From Nemertoderma westbladi (lineage: Eukaryota > Xenacoelomorpha > Nemertodermatida > Nemertodermatidae): DNA of 64,000 bases. The translations under genes were made by a program, and so were the position numbers. The stretch spans positions 28,292 through 92,291 of the forward strand of contig JAUCBJ010006305.1 in NCBI GenBank assembly GCA_032718475.1, given 5' to 3'. Below are positions 1 to 10,997 of this stretch, piece after piece. The notes below the pieces were generated by a model. The model saw only the letters and a program-made list of their open reading frames with translations. It did no database searches and had not been told where the DNA came from. Numbering within the stretch: position 1 is the first letter of the stretch; each line of letters starts with the position of its first letter.

Positions 1-1040
1 TTATGAAATATTATTATTATTGGATAATGTGATTGACCACTTTTTGTCTGTTGCGGCAAAGACTGTTCTAAGTTTATTTCGGTGTCCCTTAGAGCCATGG
101 TTCCGGAGTTCCGGACTCCAACATTTACCATTATTTTGTAACAATGCTTTACAGTACGCACTACGTGTAGTATTGTTGTAGTACAGTATACATTGTACAA
201 AATGGTGGTTTCTTGATTTAAAAATGAAAGTTTAACACGATTGTTTAAATTAAATTAAGCCAGTGTTATTACATGAGCCTATTTTGTAAATTTTTTAAAA
301 ATATTTTTGGTAATCAATTTTGTCGGAGTCGGAGTATAAAATATTTTGAACGTCGGAGTTCGGAACCTTGCTTGGAACTACAATAAAATATTAACTGAAT
401 TTGAATTCCACAGCTGAAACTATTGGTAAACTCATTTATTCTAAGCAAATTACAAATAAAATAACATTGCAAATCTGAATCAGAATTTTAATTGATCCAA
501 TTGTCCCATCTTCAGTAATGCATAATCACCCACTATTTTGTGAGAGTAATGCGGGCATAATAGGATAATGTTAAACCCATCCCAGAGCACAGGAAATAAT
601 TTATTGTTTGAAATTCTGTTCGACGCGCCGTAGGTATTAGAGCGCAAAATATGACTACCAATTAACTGCAATGATTGACATATCATGTATATAACATTGT
701 AAATAGATTGGACTACTAAAATTATGTTGTTTGTTTGTTGTGTTTGTAAGTAGTTATAGTCTTCCTATTTAGTATTACATTGGTGAAGTGCTAATTATAT
801 TACCTGCTTACCTTACATTTTAAAATTGTTGTTGTTTATATTTGCGTCCCATTGTGTATTAATATTTTGGTAAAGTTACATACAAAATGCGTTATTAAAT
901 ATAAGGAAGCTTAAAATATTATTAAATATAGGCCTCTATAAAAACGAATTGCGTATTATTATGTCATTAGACTACCTCAGGTTGATGATACCCCTAACTT
1001 GTCTTAGATATACAAAATATTATCTTTGAAAGAGACAGAA

Positions 1041-1140
1041 GGAAACTGGACGCAAAACCCGCCTTGGCGAATTAGTATACCGCTTCAATGTTAAATTCTC
1101 AATTTAGGGAAAGGAACAGGTTACAGTGGAACACAAAACC
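1041..1140. repeat. Copy of the GGCGAATTA...AACAGGTTACAG dispersed repeat
   Basis: Contains CTTGGCGAATTAGTAT, CAATGTTAAATTCTCAATTT and GGAAAGGAACAGGTTACAG, matching 62656-62722 and, inverted, the right arm at 14630-14715. The flanking poly-G seen at the other copies is absent here. Confidence 0.6.
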
Positions 1141-1262
1141 CGCCACATATACTATTAACTTTGAGGAATTGAATCCAAAATTCCAATCTCGTTCCACAAC
1201 AACGGGATCCCGAGAGTGATAATCCCGAAAAGTGAGATCCCGTTTAAACACTAGAATACGCG

Positions 1263-2266
1263 TAGGGTTGTCTAAAATTGATCGAAAATCGATACTCGAT
1301 CGAAAATAATGTCGATAATAATCGATCGATTTGAAATAATTTTCGATCAATTTTTCACAATATAGAATATCAAACATTTTTAACAAAAATTATTCAAATA
1401 CTATTTTTCATTAACATTAATTTTTCTGTAAATGGGTGTAATGTAAAAATTTTGGAATAAAACTTAAAGGTACTAAGAATATTCTAAATACTCATATCTG
1501 CATTTCTACTCTCTCAATCCATTCATTATTAATCTTAATGTGGGGCGAGCCACGAAGTGAGCGAAGCATTAGCATAGGGGTTCCATTAACGAATTGTCCA
1601 ATTTTTGATCGCTAATAAATCGGTCATTCCATCATAAAATTAAACCAAACTTGGTACCTATGTATTCCGATAAAAGGTTAGAAAAAATCTGAAGTTTGGT
1701 AAAAAAACCACAGTCTGTCTGTAGTTTCACATATTTGATAAAAACCGAAATAAGTCAGTCGGTCAAATATTAATGAAATTGATCCAAACTTGATACACAT
1801 GTAAATAAATAGCTATAAAGTATAGTACCAACCAGCAGCAGATCCATCTGAAATTTGGTAGAAATTACCTATGAACATTAAGGCTTTATTAATAATTTTT
1901 CTTAAACAGAATAAGTCAGATCATCTGTCAGTCCCGTGGTGGCGTATTGTGAATATAAACAAGTATTCGGATTTCATCTTCAGGGGTTATTTGAGTCTCG
2001 TGCTGCGCGAAGGCCATGTGCTACGTACGCCAAACCGTACTCAACAGCTAATTGTAAAGTGCCTCTTTACACAAATTTTTTTTGAAATATTAAACATTCA
2101 ATCTTCTTTTTACAAAGAAAATATTTCTTTTAGTAACCAATAAATTATTGAAATCTTTTTATGATTTTTTTACATTGGTAATAATCGAAAATCATCGATA
2201 ATCGATCGAAAATTTAATAAAATCTATCTAAAAATTTTGTAAATTTCGATGGACAACGCTAAACCG
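1263..2266. mobile_element. Possible non-autonomous element with ATCGAT-rich inverted ends
   Basis: The left side (1263-1350) reads TAGGGTTGTC followed by repeated GATCGAAAATCGAT words. The right side (2178-2266) reads as its approximate reverse complement and ends GACAACGCTA. The ends are imperfect and no convincing target duplication is visible. The interior has no transposase. A small non-autonomous DNA element is the simplest reading, but chance pairing of AT-rich sequence is possible. Confidence 0.3.
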
Positions 2267-3238
2267 TCATATTTTTTTATTCTAACTGAAAACTTTAAGA
2301 ACATTGAAAATGCAAAGACGCACGCAAATTGTGTAGGAAAAATTCCTAAACTTCTGACAAACTACATTGTGTATTCTGGAGGACTTCAGCCTCATCCCTA
2401 AGATAAAGCCTGTTGCCTTTGCCTAGTAGGCGTACTACACAATCTGCTTAGATTTATACTTGAACGGAATATACATTATGGGAGAGTTGTCATTATCAGA
2501 CATTACGACCTCTGGCGGCAGAATAGGGAACACTGTAAAGAAGAAGTATACAAAGTTTGGATACATTTCATCGAAGTTTAATCTAGCTACTAACTTATTT
2601 TTAGTGACTTCTGAATATACGCCGTCTTTTGGGGCTTGGTGGTTTAAGCCCCAAAAGGTAGGCTTTCTAATACGTAAGTTAAACTTTTTCCTGACAGTGT
2701 TTAATGTGGGTGGTGCTAGGGTAAATCATATCATGTAAATCATAACATACAATATCACCTATATCGTAACATACTATGCGTGGGCAGAAAGCTGAAATGA
2801 CTTAAATTACAGCCACATATACAGTCACCACATAACGAAATATTTTACGACAAAGAATCCATTCATTGGTCTCCATAATCAAAGTTACCAACCCACTTGA
2901 CGGTAATATTGAACCAACAACCAATTGAACCAAACACTGTCTAGAACTAACAGATTGATATAGCATACGTATAAATTTGAGGGATGATGTTCTAACAGCA
3001 ACGCTGGAATTTGAATGGGTTTTGAAATTTATCCGCGACTCCATGAAATGAAAAATGATGAAGCGAAAATTTTAAACTAAATTATATTTCTTCCAGAATT
3101 ATATTAATAAATTGATTTATTTACACCATATTATAGTAGATGATAATATAGCAACTGTAAATGAGTTATAAAATAACACTCATATCTAGTGCACCAAATA
3201 ATGTTGTTATTGGATGAGACTGTAAATCTGAACTTGGG

Positions 3239-6200
3239 TTACATTAATTCATTATCACTGTCACCATCAATATTGTCGCCATCAGAAACATCTCCACTTC
3301 CTTCTCTAAAACGACTACCAGCACCACATCTACGTCCCTTATCACGTGACCTTGTCGAAACACCCTCAACAGACCTCCCATCAACCCTATCACCAGCAAC
3401 AACCAGTGCGGCTGTTGCACCATCGGCCACCTCAGCACTCGCCGTAGCACCCTCACCAGCAGCCAGTCTGATAACCTCACCAGCACCCACTCTGCCACTC
3501 TCACCTGCACACAGTCTGACACACTCACCAGTAGTACCCACTCTGACACCCTCACCAGCACCAACTCTGACACCCATACTGGCACCCTCACCAGCACCCT
3601 CTCTGGCAGCCTCACCAGCACCAACTCTGGCACCCTCACCAGCACCCAATCTAACACCCAGACCAACTCTGGCTCCGTCACCAGCACCTACTCTGGCACA
3701 GGCACCCTGACCAACTCTTTCACTAGTACCAACTACGGCGCCCTCACCAACACTGACACCCTCACCAGCACCCAATCTGGCACCCTCACCAGCACCCAAT
3801 CTGACACCCTCACCAGCACCAACTCTGGCACCCAATCTGACACACGCACCCTCACCAACTCTGGCACTGGTACCAACTACGGCACCTTCACCCACCCTTC
3901 CTTCAATCCCAGCCGTTGCACCCTCAGCCCCGGAACCCCGAACCAAAGCGACGCTGTCATTCAACCTCTCACGAAAGTGATTGAGATTGGCGCGACCTTC
4001 TGCGACCATCGCGTCAGTATTGGAGGAAGGCGATTCGCTGAGGAGATGATTAAATCTCTCCTCCAACGCGATGAATCTCTCTTCCAAAGCGGTGCAGGTA
4101 TCCAGTAGGTTAGCGTAGCGGTAAACGTCATCGGGGCTGGAATCCTCATCGTCTGTGTCCATCAGAAACCGCCGTATCGGCATCGCTTCCGCGAGTCTGT
4201 TATCCGCGGGAACCTTCTCGGTAACGGATCTCGTTTCAACGAATTCCTCACCATAGGTACCCGGTTCCGGATAGCCCAAAGCCCGATTAATCGCGAGGTA
4301 TTTCTCCTCGAGTAGAACTTTCCTCGCCTTCAAACAGGCTGGGTGCGCGACGCCGAAGACGTGCACACTACATATGTAACCTCGTCGGAAGTGTTCGAAC
4401 GCCTGCAGGTCCATGTTGAGTTCCTCGTAAGCGATCGCCACGTTCTGCATGATTCGCGCCATCAGCGACGAGTTGGCTCCGATGTGTTCCTCCACCATGT
4501 CCTTTATCTTAATGTACTCATCGATCTGATCCTGTGAGGTCTTCATGAGCACGCACTTGGCTATCAACGCGGCAGCCAGCTCCGGTTTGATGTTGAGTTT
4601 AGTGAATATATCCACAGCTAGTTGGCTGTAGTGCAGTCCCAACTGGGTGGCCTTAGCGGGACGCAGTTCGGGGGAGCCGTCGCACACAGCCCAGCCGTGC
4701 AGATGGAAGCCGTAGGTGGTATACAACCAACCCAGACGGCGTAGGGACTTCTCTTCCTCTAAAATAGTCTTTCTCGCGGAAATAGCCGCATTTATGTGCG
4801 TGAATAACTGCGTCAGATCTGTGATGTGTTTCGGGGAGTAGAATGGATAGAGTTTGATTTCACCATCCAAGGCGGCTGCTATACCTTCGTGGATCATTGC
4901 GGAGTAGATTGTCTTGGACTTCCCGATTAGGTAAGTCTGGGTGAGCGGCAGGGCGTCTTGGAGCAGTTCGTGGCAGTCCTTATAGAGCCCGAGTTGATGG
5001 AGGAGCTGACCGCACTGTATGTAGTGGCGAATGCACGACGGATAGTTGGTCAGACTACCCGGACTAGCGGTTAACTTCTCCAAGGCCGTCTTATAGTAGA
5101 ACTTCATATGATTAATTCTCCCAGTCTGCTTCCAGAATCCGATCAACTCTTTGCTGAACCCCTCGTCATAAAGGGCGTCGACCGCGTCCCAGTCGAGGAG
5201 AAACTCCATCAGTAAGTGGTTCTCCCCGAGTTTAACGAGGTGGAAGGGGAACTCGTCCACCTTCCGCTCCAACTGCGGATATTCTCGGAAATAGTCCGCG
5301 AGGATTTTATGCCAAAACATAAGATGGTCCTCCCTTAGATCCCCCTCTTCATCAGCTGCACCATCAACGACTCCCACAATGCATCGTATGTTAACCGCTT
5401 CGCGCACCGCCGTGTGTTTGAAACACAAACGGCAACCCAATTCGGAGGTTTTGTAACGCGTTTTTCCGAACTCGACGAAACAACTCAGTCCTTCCTGCAA
5501 CCCAACTCGCTGCTCTTCAGTAAGCGTTCTAGAACACTTCTTGTAAGGACTTCCCTCAGATTTCTCATTGCTTTCCACTTTTTCTTTATCGTATGTGTCA
5601 TCAGGGTTGAATCCCGTCATATTAGCCAGGATAGCGTGAAGTTCTTTGAGATACAACCCATTCTTCGACACATATATGAGACATAATGCTGCTGAAATAA
5701 TATCTCCGTGTTCGCTGCAGCTATACAAAGCTATTAGATTCACCAAAAGGTCAATTAAACTGTTACTATTAGTTGATGATAACAATCTAGCATAATTTGC
5801 ATCAAATTCATCAAGTTTATGGCAAACCGAAATATTATGACAAATTAAAGTGAACCAGTATGGGTTTGAAGACTGAGGATTATCCATTATTTTTAACATA
5901 TTGGTTTTACTTATGACTCCATTTTGAACTGTTTTATTAATAATTGTTGTTTTACCGTGGGTTGAAATAGGAGGGAGAGAGATATTAGTTGCCAGTGGAA
6001 ACTTTGTTAGTAATTCCTTATGTATACCGGTATTTTCGGTTGCCGATAAAATCACCCTTAAATTAGGCGGAAGGGGATTAGGAATCCAGGACAGTACATC
6101 TTCGTATTTTGACGAGAACTTAGGTTTGGATAACCCTTCACCTAAATAGTCCGTGTAATTCAAATTGTTAACTTCATCAATAACTATGAGTAAACCACCC

Positions 6201-6721
6201 CTGAAATGGTTCAACATGTTGTAAACTTTCAAGTTTATTGGCTGTCTGTTCTCTTGATCCTTGCCTACATTATCAAGATCTAAGTCAAAAGTTTGAACGA
6301 GACGATTTAGCATATTTGTTACGTCATTGGAACGAGGCAAAACGTCCACAAAGTGATAGAATAAGGGCCGATTACCGGTACCAAGACCAGGACGATTACC
6401 ACTGGTTCTCTGTATATATTTATTGACACATTCCAACTGAAGAATGGTAGAAATTACTGTTGACTTTCCCATTCCATGGTTTCCCGTAATGATTAATGGC
6501 GTACCAGCATTTTTATCTTCACTCGTACTGGTTGCCGCAGCCAGATATTCTGAAACTTTCTCTACAACAGTCACGACACTGCTTTCGAGTTTATTACTGA
6601 CCATGAACGCAGCTTGCTCAATATTTTCATTTTCAAATACATCTTTTGAAGGTTTAATATTATTATAGCCTGTTGTTAACGAATTTACAGAACACATCTT
6701 CTTGTCAGCTACCCTGACCAT
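3239..6721 (-). CDS. STAND-like P-loop NTPase with TPR-like helices and a repeat tail (nephrocystin-3-like)
   Basis: A single uninterrupted 1160-residue ORF starting at an ATG. Seen: a Walker A motif GNHGMGKST at residues 80-88, a Walker B LLIVIDE at 177-183, a following ILSATENTG (sensor-like) near 224-232, then a long helical region of about residues 480-880 rich in paired helices of TPR type. The last roughly 200 residues are a Gly/Ala/Glu/Arg/Val octapeptide-type repeat encoded by a minisatellite. Family knowledge: NACHT/STAND NTPases followed by TPRs (nephrocystin-3-like proteins) are signalling or scaffold ATPases and are expanded in many marine invertebrates. Odd points: only about 70 residues precede Walker A, so an N-terminal effector domain is absent or sits in an unseen upstream exon. 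The 5' third is AT-rich and the rest GC-rich. The lack of introns could also mean a retrocopy. The fold is well supported; the cellular role is not known. Confidence 0.72.
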   Translation of the reverse strand: MVRVADKKMCSVNSLTTGYNNIKPSKDVFENENIEQAAFMVSNKLESSVVTVVEKVSEYLAAATSTSEDKNAGTPLIITGNHGMGKSTVISTILQLECVNKYIQRTSGNRPGLGTGNRPLFYHFVDVLPRSNDVTNMLNRLVQTFDLDLDNVGKDQENRQPINLKVYNMLNHFRGGLLIVIDEVNNLNYTDYLGEGLSKPKFSSKYEDVLSWIPNPLPPNLRVILSATENTGIHKELLTKFPLATNISLPPISTHGKTTIINKTVQNGVISKTNMLKIMDNPQSSNPYWFTLICHNISVCHKLDEFDANYARLLSSTNSNSLIDLLVNLIALYSCSEHGDIISAALCLIYVSKNGLYLKELHAILANMTGFNPDDTYDKEKVESNEKSEGSPYKKCSRTLTEEQRVGLQEGLSCFVEFGKTRYKTSELGCRLCFKHTAVREAVNIRCIVGVVDGAADEEGDLREDHLMFWHKILADYFREYPQLERKVDEFPFHLVKLGENHLLMEFLLDWDAVDALYDEGFSKELIGFWKQTGRINHMKFYYKTALEKLTASPGSLTNYPSCIRHYIQCGQLLHQLGLYKDCHELLQDALPLTQTYLIGKSKTIYSAMIHEGIAAALDGEIKLYPFYSPKHITDLTQLFTHINAAISARKTILEEEKSLRRLGWLYTTYGFHLHGWAVCDGSPELRPAKATQLGLHYSQLAVDIFTKLNIKPELAAALIAKCVLMKTSQDQIDEYIKIKDMVEEHIGANSSLMARIMQNVAIAYEELNMDLQAFEHFRRGYICSVHVFGVAHPACLKARKVLLEEKYLAINRALGYPEPGTYGEEFVETRSVTEKVPADNRLAEAMPIRRFLMDTDDEDSSPDDVYRYANLLDTCTALEERFIALEERFNHLLSESPSSNTDAMVAEGRANLNHFRERLNDSVALVRGSGAEGATAGIEGRVGEGAVVGTSARVGEGACVRLGARVGAGEGVRLGAGEGARLGAGEGVSVGEGAVVGTSERVGQGACARVGAGDGARVGLGVRLGAGEGARVGAGEAAREGAGEGASMGVRVGAGEGVRVGTTGECVRLCAGESGRVGAGEVIRLAAGEGATASAEVADGATAALVVAGDRVDGRSVEGVSTRSRDKGRRCGAGSRFREGSGDVSDGDNIDGDSDNELM
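3454..3915 (-). repeat. Coding minisatellite in the NTPase C-terminus
   Basis: Imperfect units of about 18-24 bp (plus strand: CACCAGCACCCAATCTGGC and variants) encode repeats such as GAGEGARLGAGEG and VGEGAVVGTS. Unit lengths stay multiples of three, so the NTPase frame is kept while the opposite strand is also open; I treat the opposite-strand ORF as a shadow. Confidence 0.8.
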
Positions 6722-7088
6722 ACCAGCACGTACAGGCGTACCACGTATTGCTGTTAGGCCTAGAGCTTTACAGTCGATTAAAGGCCTACCGTGTACCGAC
6801 AGAGGACAGGTATAGGCCTACTTATGTACTTTGTACTTCAGTACTTTACTGGCAGACTGGTATGGCCACTACTTTCTGTACTGGTAGGCCTACATTACAG
6901 TAGTACGCCAAAAGCCAATCTGCCAATTGGGGTGTCGTTTCAGCCTTATCATAGGCTGATAGGGTTAATGTTAAATTAATATTGAAAAATTAGTGCCTAG
7001 AAGTAAACATTTTACTGGTTAGTTTTACTGGTATTGTTTTGGTTAGAAAAGCCTGCCATTATAACTTGTTACTTTCCTTTAACTGTTT
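6722..7088. other. Upstream flank of the NTPase gene
   Basis: No gene is visible. The stretch has several copies of the palindrome TAGGCCTA or its half sites within about 200 bp, and would hold the promoter of the minus-strand NTPase gene. I see no clear TATA box. Confidence 0.4.
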
Positions 7089-7102
7089 AAAAGGTACCTT
7101 AA

Positions 7103-7382
7103 GCAGCAGCTTGGTCTAGTGGTGGTGACATTACTGTGCTTCCGATTAGGGGGCCCGGGTTCGACAGTTCGATCCCTAGACTGCTAGATGGGGCAGCACT
7201 GTTTGGGCACAGTGCTTTAAATGCTGCAGCCTAAGCCCAATCCCGGCTTTCATCCTTCAGTGGTCGATAAATGGGAACCAAGGCAACTTGGGAAACAGAG
7301 TGGAAGGGTTTACTGTGGAAGATCACCCATGGTGGTGAACAGGCATTCCTTGGCTTAACGAGCCTAAAAGATTCTCCCATTC
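7103..7382 (+). mobile_element. tRNA-derived SINE with 14-bp target duplication
   Basis: The head looks like a tRNA gene: an A-box TGGTCTAGTGG at 7112-7122 and a B-box AGTTCGATCC at 7166-7175. A non-tRNA body follows and ends around CTCCCATTC. The element is bounded by perfect copies of AAAAGGTACCTTAA at 7089-7102 and 7383-7396. The B-box region carries an extra GTTCGAC just before it, which would break the T-arm of a working tRNA, so this is a SINE and not a tRNA gene. Confidence 0.8.
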
Positions 7383-7683
7383 AAAAGGTACCTTAAATGG
7401 TGAATATCGAAATGAATTATTCGCGAAATTTTGTTAATATGTTAAAATAAGCTGAAACGACACCCCAATTGGTAATATGCTTACAGTACAGCAGTTGCAG
7501 TACAGCATTAACTTAATAAAATAAATAAAGTAGTAGGTAAAATAAGGTAGGCCTAGCAGGGCAGTAGGGGAGCTTTATACTGTTATATTCAATAGGTATA
7601 CCTGTGCCTGTACCGGTACCACCGAAATACAATGTAAATCTTGTTCATCAATCTGATGCCACACTTTACTTACATCAATTTAT

Positions 7684-7803
7684 GGGTTTTACTTTTCAAC
7701 ATATGCCGTACGTATTCACGTATCTACTGATCTATACATGACATTGAGCGATTTGACATATGCGTATGCATACGCGTAGTGGAATACTGTTTCCTGATTG
7801 CTC
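7684..7803 (+). repeat. Left terminal inverted repeat of the Mutator-like element
   Basis: Starts GGGTTTTACTTTTCAAC and ends near CTGTTTCCTGATTG. It pairs with 10864-10997 in reverse complement with scattered mismatches. Confidence 0.75.
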
Positions 7804-8035
7804 CGGATTGAGATCCAGATGAGAAATGTCATGCAAAAAGCTTAGGCTGTTAGGCCTCAGTTAAATTAGATTTGACACAGAGCCTATGGCTGTATGGGAC
7901 CAGTCTGCCAGTCTACCGGTAGGCCTACTGGCCTATACAGTTGAATATGTCTGAATATATGCTAAAAAGCTGAAACAATTGGAAACACATCACAGATACG
8001 ATTTGGAATACTATTCCCCAGTGGCGTTGCGTGGT

Positions 8036-8104
8036 GGGGGGGGGGGGGGGGGTGTGTTGGGGCGAGTCAACCCGGGCGCGCAGGCCTGTGGGGGGGGGGG
8101 GGGG
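8036..8104. repeat. Two G homopolymers (17 and 15 bp)
   Basis: G runs at 8036-8052 and 8090-8104 flank a GC-rich spacer inside the Mutator-like element. They could form G-quadruplexes; length may also be affected by assembly error. Confidence 0.8.
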
Positions 8105-8918
8105 CGGGAAATAAGCCGGAGCCAAGCAGCCAAACTTTTAATACTGAACTGCATGTAATTTGTGTTAAAACCCCTCTTGTTGACCGCACGAAAAATGTTA
8201 TTACCAACGATAGATTGTATATGGATGGATACTCACATCAACTCAACATTATATTGCCTTCTGTTACTAGTGACTAGTTACGAAAAGGTCGAGGGGCGAA
8301 TCGACCAGCACCCCTGTATAAACAGTCCTAATAGTCGCCTCTTTCGGAAGGGGCAGTATACAGGTATATCTATCACCTAGGGCTTTGGAACAACAATGCT
8401 ATTTTGCTACTGTGCTACAACAATACTACCGTTATTTATATATCCAACCCAATGTCATAATTATTAATTCCAGAAAATATATATATTTAATTTAATAATG
8501 AAACAAAGTAGGAAGGGCCTTAGTAGTCAATGAGAGCGGCAGCCAATCTCGTCAATATTAGCCTACTTCCAGAACATGTATTTATTTAACATGGGGCGTA
8601 TGCAGTTCATTAGTGACACAGACAAGTATTTATATTAAAATGAAATTAAAAAAAATTGATATTAAAAAACCGACAAAGCATACTTAGTTTCAAATAAAAT
8701 AATTAAGATGCGCAAGGGCTTCAACAACATACAGTATATAGGCAAACATTTGGGCTATAAGCCTACATAATGCTCAATAGGACAAATAATACGGTGAAAA
8801 TAAAACGTGCACAGTAACCTTAAAAGATAGTACGACAATTAACGACATAAAAACAATATTTAAAAATTTAACAAAAATTGTACACAAAGAAAAGTACCGT
8901 ACAGTAATGTAGTTAAAT

Positions 8919-8947
8919 GGGGGGGGGGGGGGGGGGGGGGGGGGGGG
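8919..8947. repeat. 29-bp G homopolymer
   Basis: An uninterrupted run of 29 G just beyond the 3' side of the minus-strand LINE relic. On the LINE sense strand it is poly-C. Confidence 0.85.
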
Positions 8948-8975
8948 AGTGATGGGGGGTTGTATATCACCGCAA

Positions 8976-10600
8976 TCAGTAGAGATAACGCTGCATAGTA
9001 AAATTGGCGGTGGCACCTTGGCGAACTGGGACGTCACTGTAGATGTTCATAAGATTCTGTATGGCTTTGTCAAGTCGATTTTTAAAAATATTAACAGAAG
9101 GATTTCCGAGAAGGTCATGGGCATTCACCACATCCTCACTTAACATATTCCATATATTTACGACTCGAGTTGCAAAACTATTTACATGGAACATATGATG
9201 ACCGGCGGTATTCCGTTTATATAGAGCTAAAGACGAGCCTCTAGTAGAGTACGAATGCTGTTGATTCCTTAATTCGAAGAACTTATGTAAATCTACATTA
9301 TCAATGTTATGGACAAACTTGAAAGTGTTTATCATATTAGCTCGTATACGTCTATAGATCAATGTTGGGATACCAAGGGAACGAAGACGTTCTTCATATG
9401 TCAATTCCTGGAGGGAAGGAACAATCTTGGTGGCACGATGCTGCACACGTTCTAACAGGTCGATGTCTTTCTGCTGGTCAGCTGGTAGGGACACCAAACT
9501 ACTGTAGCATACTCGAGAAGTGGTCTTCTAATAGCTCGATACAGGTTGAGGAACATACGAGGCTCCATAAAGGTAAATGCATGTTTCACAAGATTTAGAA
9601 CACGCGTTGCTCTGGCTCATGATAGAACAGTGAGTAGTGAATGAAAGATTAGAACTGAACGTTACACCAATATCCATTTCTTCATTGACAGATTCTAGAA
9701 TGGTACCATTCATGGAATAAGATGACTGCGGATTCTTAAGTCCAAGATGAACAACTTTACACTTATCGCTGGGTTGAACCAATCAGCAAGTGAGTCTAAG
9801 CCAGCCTGGAGACAATCAATATCAGTGGAACTGTGGATTGGCCTGGATTCCGAGAGTGTGGAGGTTGTCTACATATGTACTGAAATCCTCTAGTACTTCC
9901 AATAGTTGGGTAACTGTGGGACCTTCCTCCATGTTGTGAGTCGGTGAATAGGTTGTTTGATTCGAAGTGGTTCACCAAAGCATCTCTTACACACTTCTCA
10001 CAAACTTTCGCCAAGATGCTTGTGAGGGAGATAGGACGGTAGTTTTCCGGATTGTGTACTAGGCTGTTTCTTAAGTAGAGGATTAATAATTGCAACATGC
10101 CAATCATCAGGCACCTCACCGGTATCAAAGGACATCCTAAATATACTATGACATGGAACAGCAATCACAGCTGCCAGTTCTTTAAGAACCCTACTATGGA
10201 GAAGATCTGGGCCAGCAGACTTATTAGGATTTAGATCACTCAGGGAGTCCAGTACATCATCAACCGAAAAATGAATATGTTCCAAATGTGGGAGGTTTGT
10301 ACAGTAGTAATATTTGAGATGTTAGGTCTGTAGTCACATGGAATATTGTTGTAGTCATGGTGAATACATTGTAAAATGTATTACTGAATATTTCCGCCAT
10401 ACCAGTTTCTGAACTCACGGATTCACCGTCACGACGCAACGGGCCTACTGGACATCTGGTTTTCCTCTTAGAGTTAACATATCTCCATAAAACTTTGGGG
10501 TTTGATCTAGAAAGATCGGCTATATGCTTTTCGTGGTCCCGTTTGGCTTTCCAACACGCCCTACCCGCATACTGCCTAGCCCGCACATTCGCACATATCT
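8976..10600 (-). pseudogene. Decayed LINE (CR1/Jockey-type reverse transcriptase remnant)
   Basis: Broken minus-strand frames, read in order from about 10586 down to 8976, give LINE reverse-transcriptase pieces: CPVGPLRRDGESVSSE, SAGPDLLHSRVLKEL with GEVPDDWHVAIINPLLKK, then ENYRPISLTSILAKVCEK, then a post-catalytic stretch KCKVVHLGLKN, and finally the C-terminal LLERVQHRATKIVPSLQ and LRSLGIPTLIYRRIRANM motifs typical of the CR1/Jockey group. At least four frame changes separate them, and the YxDD catalytic segment between about 9796 and 9780 is missing. No endonuclease is seen. It lies wholly inside the Mutator-like element. Confidence 0.72.
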
Positions 10601-10863
10601 ATCACGATTCCGGTCTATGGGAAATGAGCACCACCGCTGAAAAAACAGAAAAAGACTTGTTTCCTTTGTACCGCGGATATCACTGAATGACACATCCATG
10701 GTTGTTTACAACTACTTGAACGACTGACAGGACAGGACATACTACCTCAGACTACAGCAATTGTACTGCCTGACAGACTAATATGCTGTAATGCAAAACA
10801 TCACGGTACTGTAATATTAGGCCTACAGCTACAGATACACTGTTAACTTGACAATAATCATCT

Positions 10864-10997
10864 GGACCAATCAGGAAACAGTATTCGCCTACGCGTATGC
10901 ATAACGCGGTATGTGAAATCGTTCAATGTAATGTATAGAACGTGGATACGTACGCATATACGTGGATACGTACGGCATACGTTGAAAAGTAAAACCC
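10864..10997 (-). repeat. Right terminal inverted repeat of the Mutator-like element
   Basis: Reads CAATCAGGAAACAG at its inner edge and GTTGAAAAGTAAAACCC at its outer edge. It includes a tandem duplication of a CGTGGATACGTACG-type word that is absent from the left arm. Confidence 0.75.

Larger units (their letters stand above)
1..3238. other. Gene-free AT-rich flank with repeat relics
   Basis: I find no coding region with recognisable motifs; the open frames here are short and low-complexity. The stretch holds a dispersed repeat copy (about 1041-1140), a possible inverted-repeat element with ATCGAT-rich ends (about 1263-2266), and a repeat starting GGGGCGAGCCACG near 1543 that resembles the ends of the element in intron 17 of the reductase gene. 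Confidence 0.6.
7684..10997. mobile_element. Mutator-like non-autonomous element with long inverted ends
   Basis: The left end (7684 to about 7803) begins GGGTTTTACTTTTCAAC. The right end (about 10864-10997) is its reverse complement over about 120 bp, with an extra roughly 20-bp internal duplication on the right. Perfect 9-bp direct repeats TCAATTTAT lie immediately outside (7675-7683 and 10998-11006). Long inverted ends plus a 9-bp duplication are the hallmark of Mutator-like elements. No MULE transposase is visible; the interior holds poly-G tracts and a broken LINE on the minus strand, so it must have moved in trans. Confidence 0.75.

Noticed and set aside
3189-3710. Plus-strand Ser/Pro-rich ORF of 173 codons
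   Set aside because: It is the complement of the coding minisatellite of the minus-strand NTPase, which has clear NTPase motifs upstream.
7103-7180. A functional tRNA gene
   Set aside because: The T-arm region carries an extra GTTCGAC and the sequence continues into a SINE body with target duplications.
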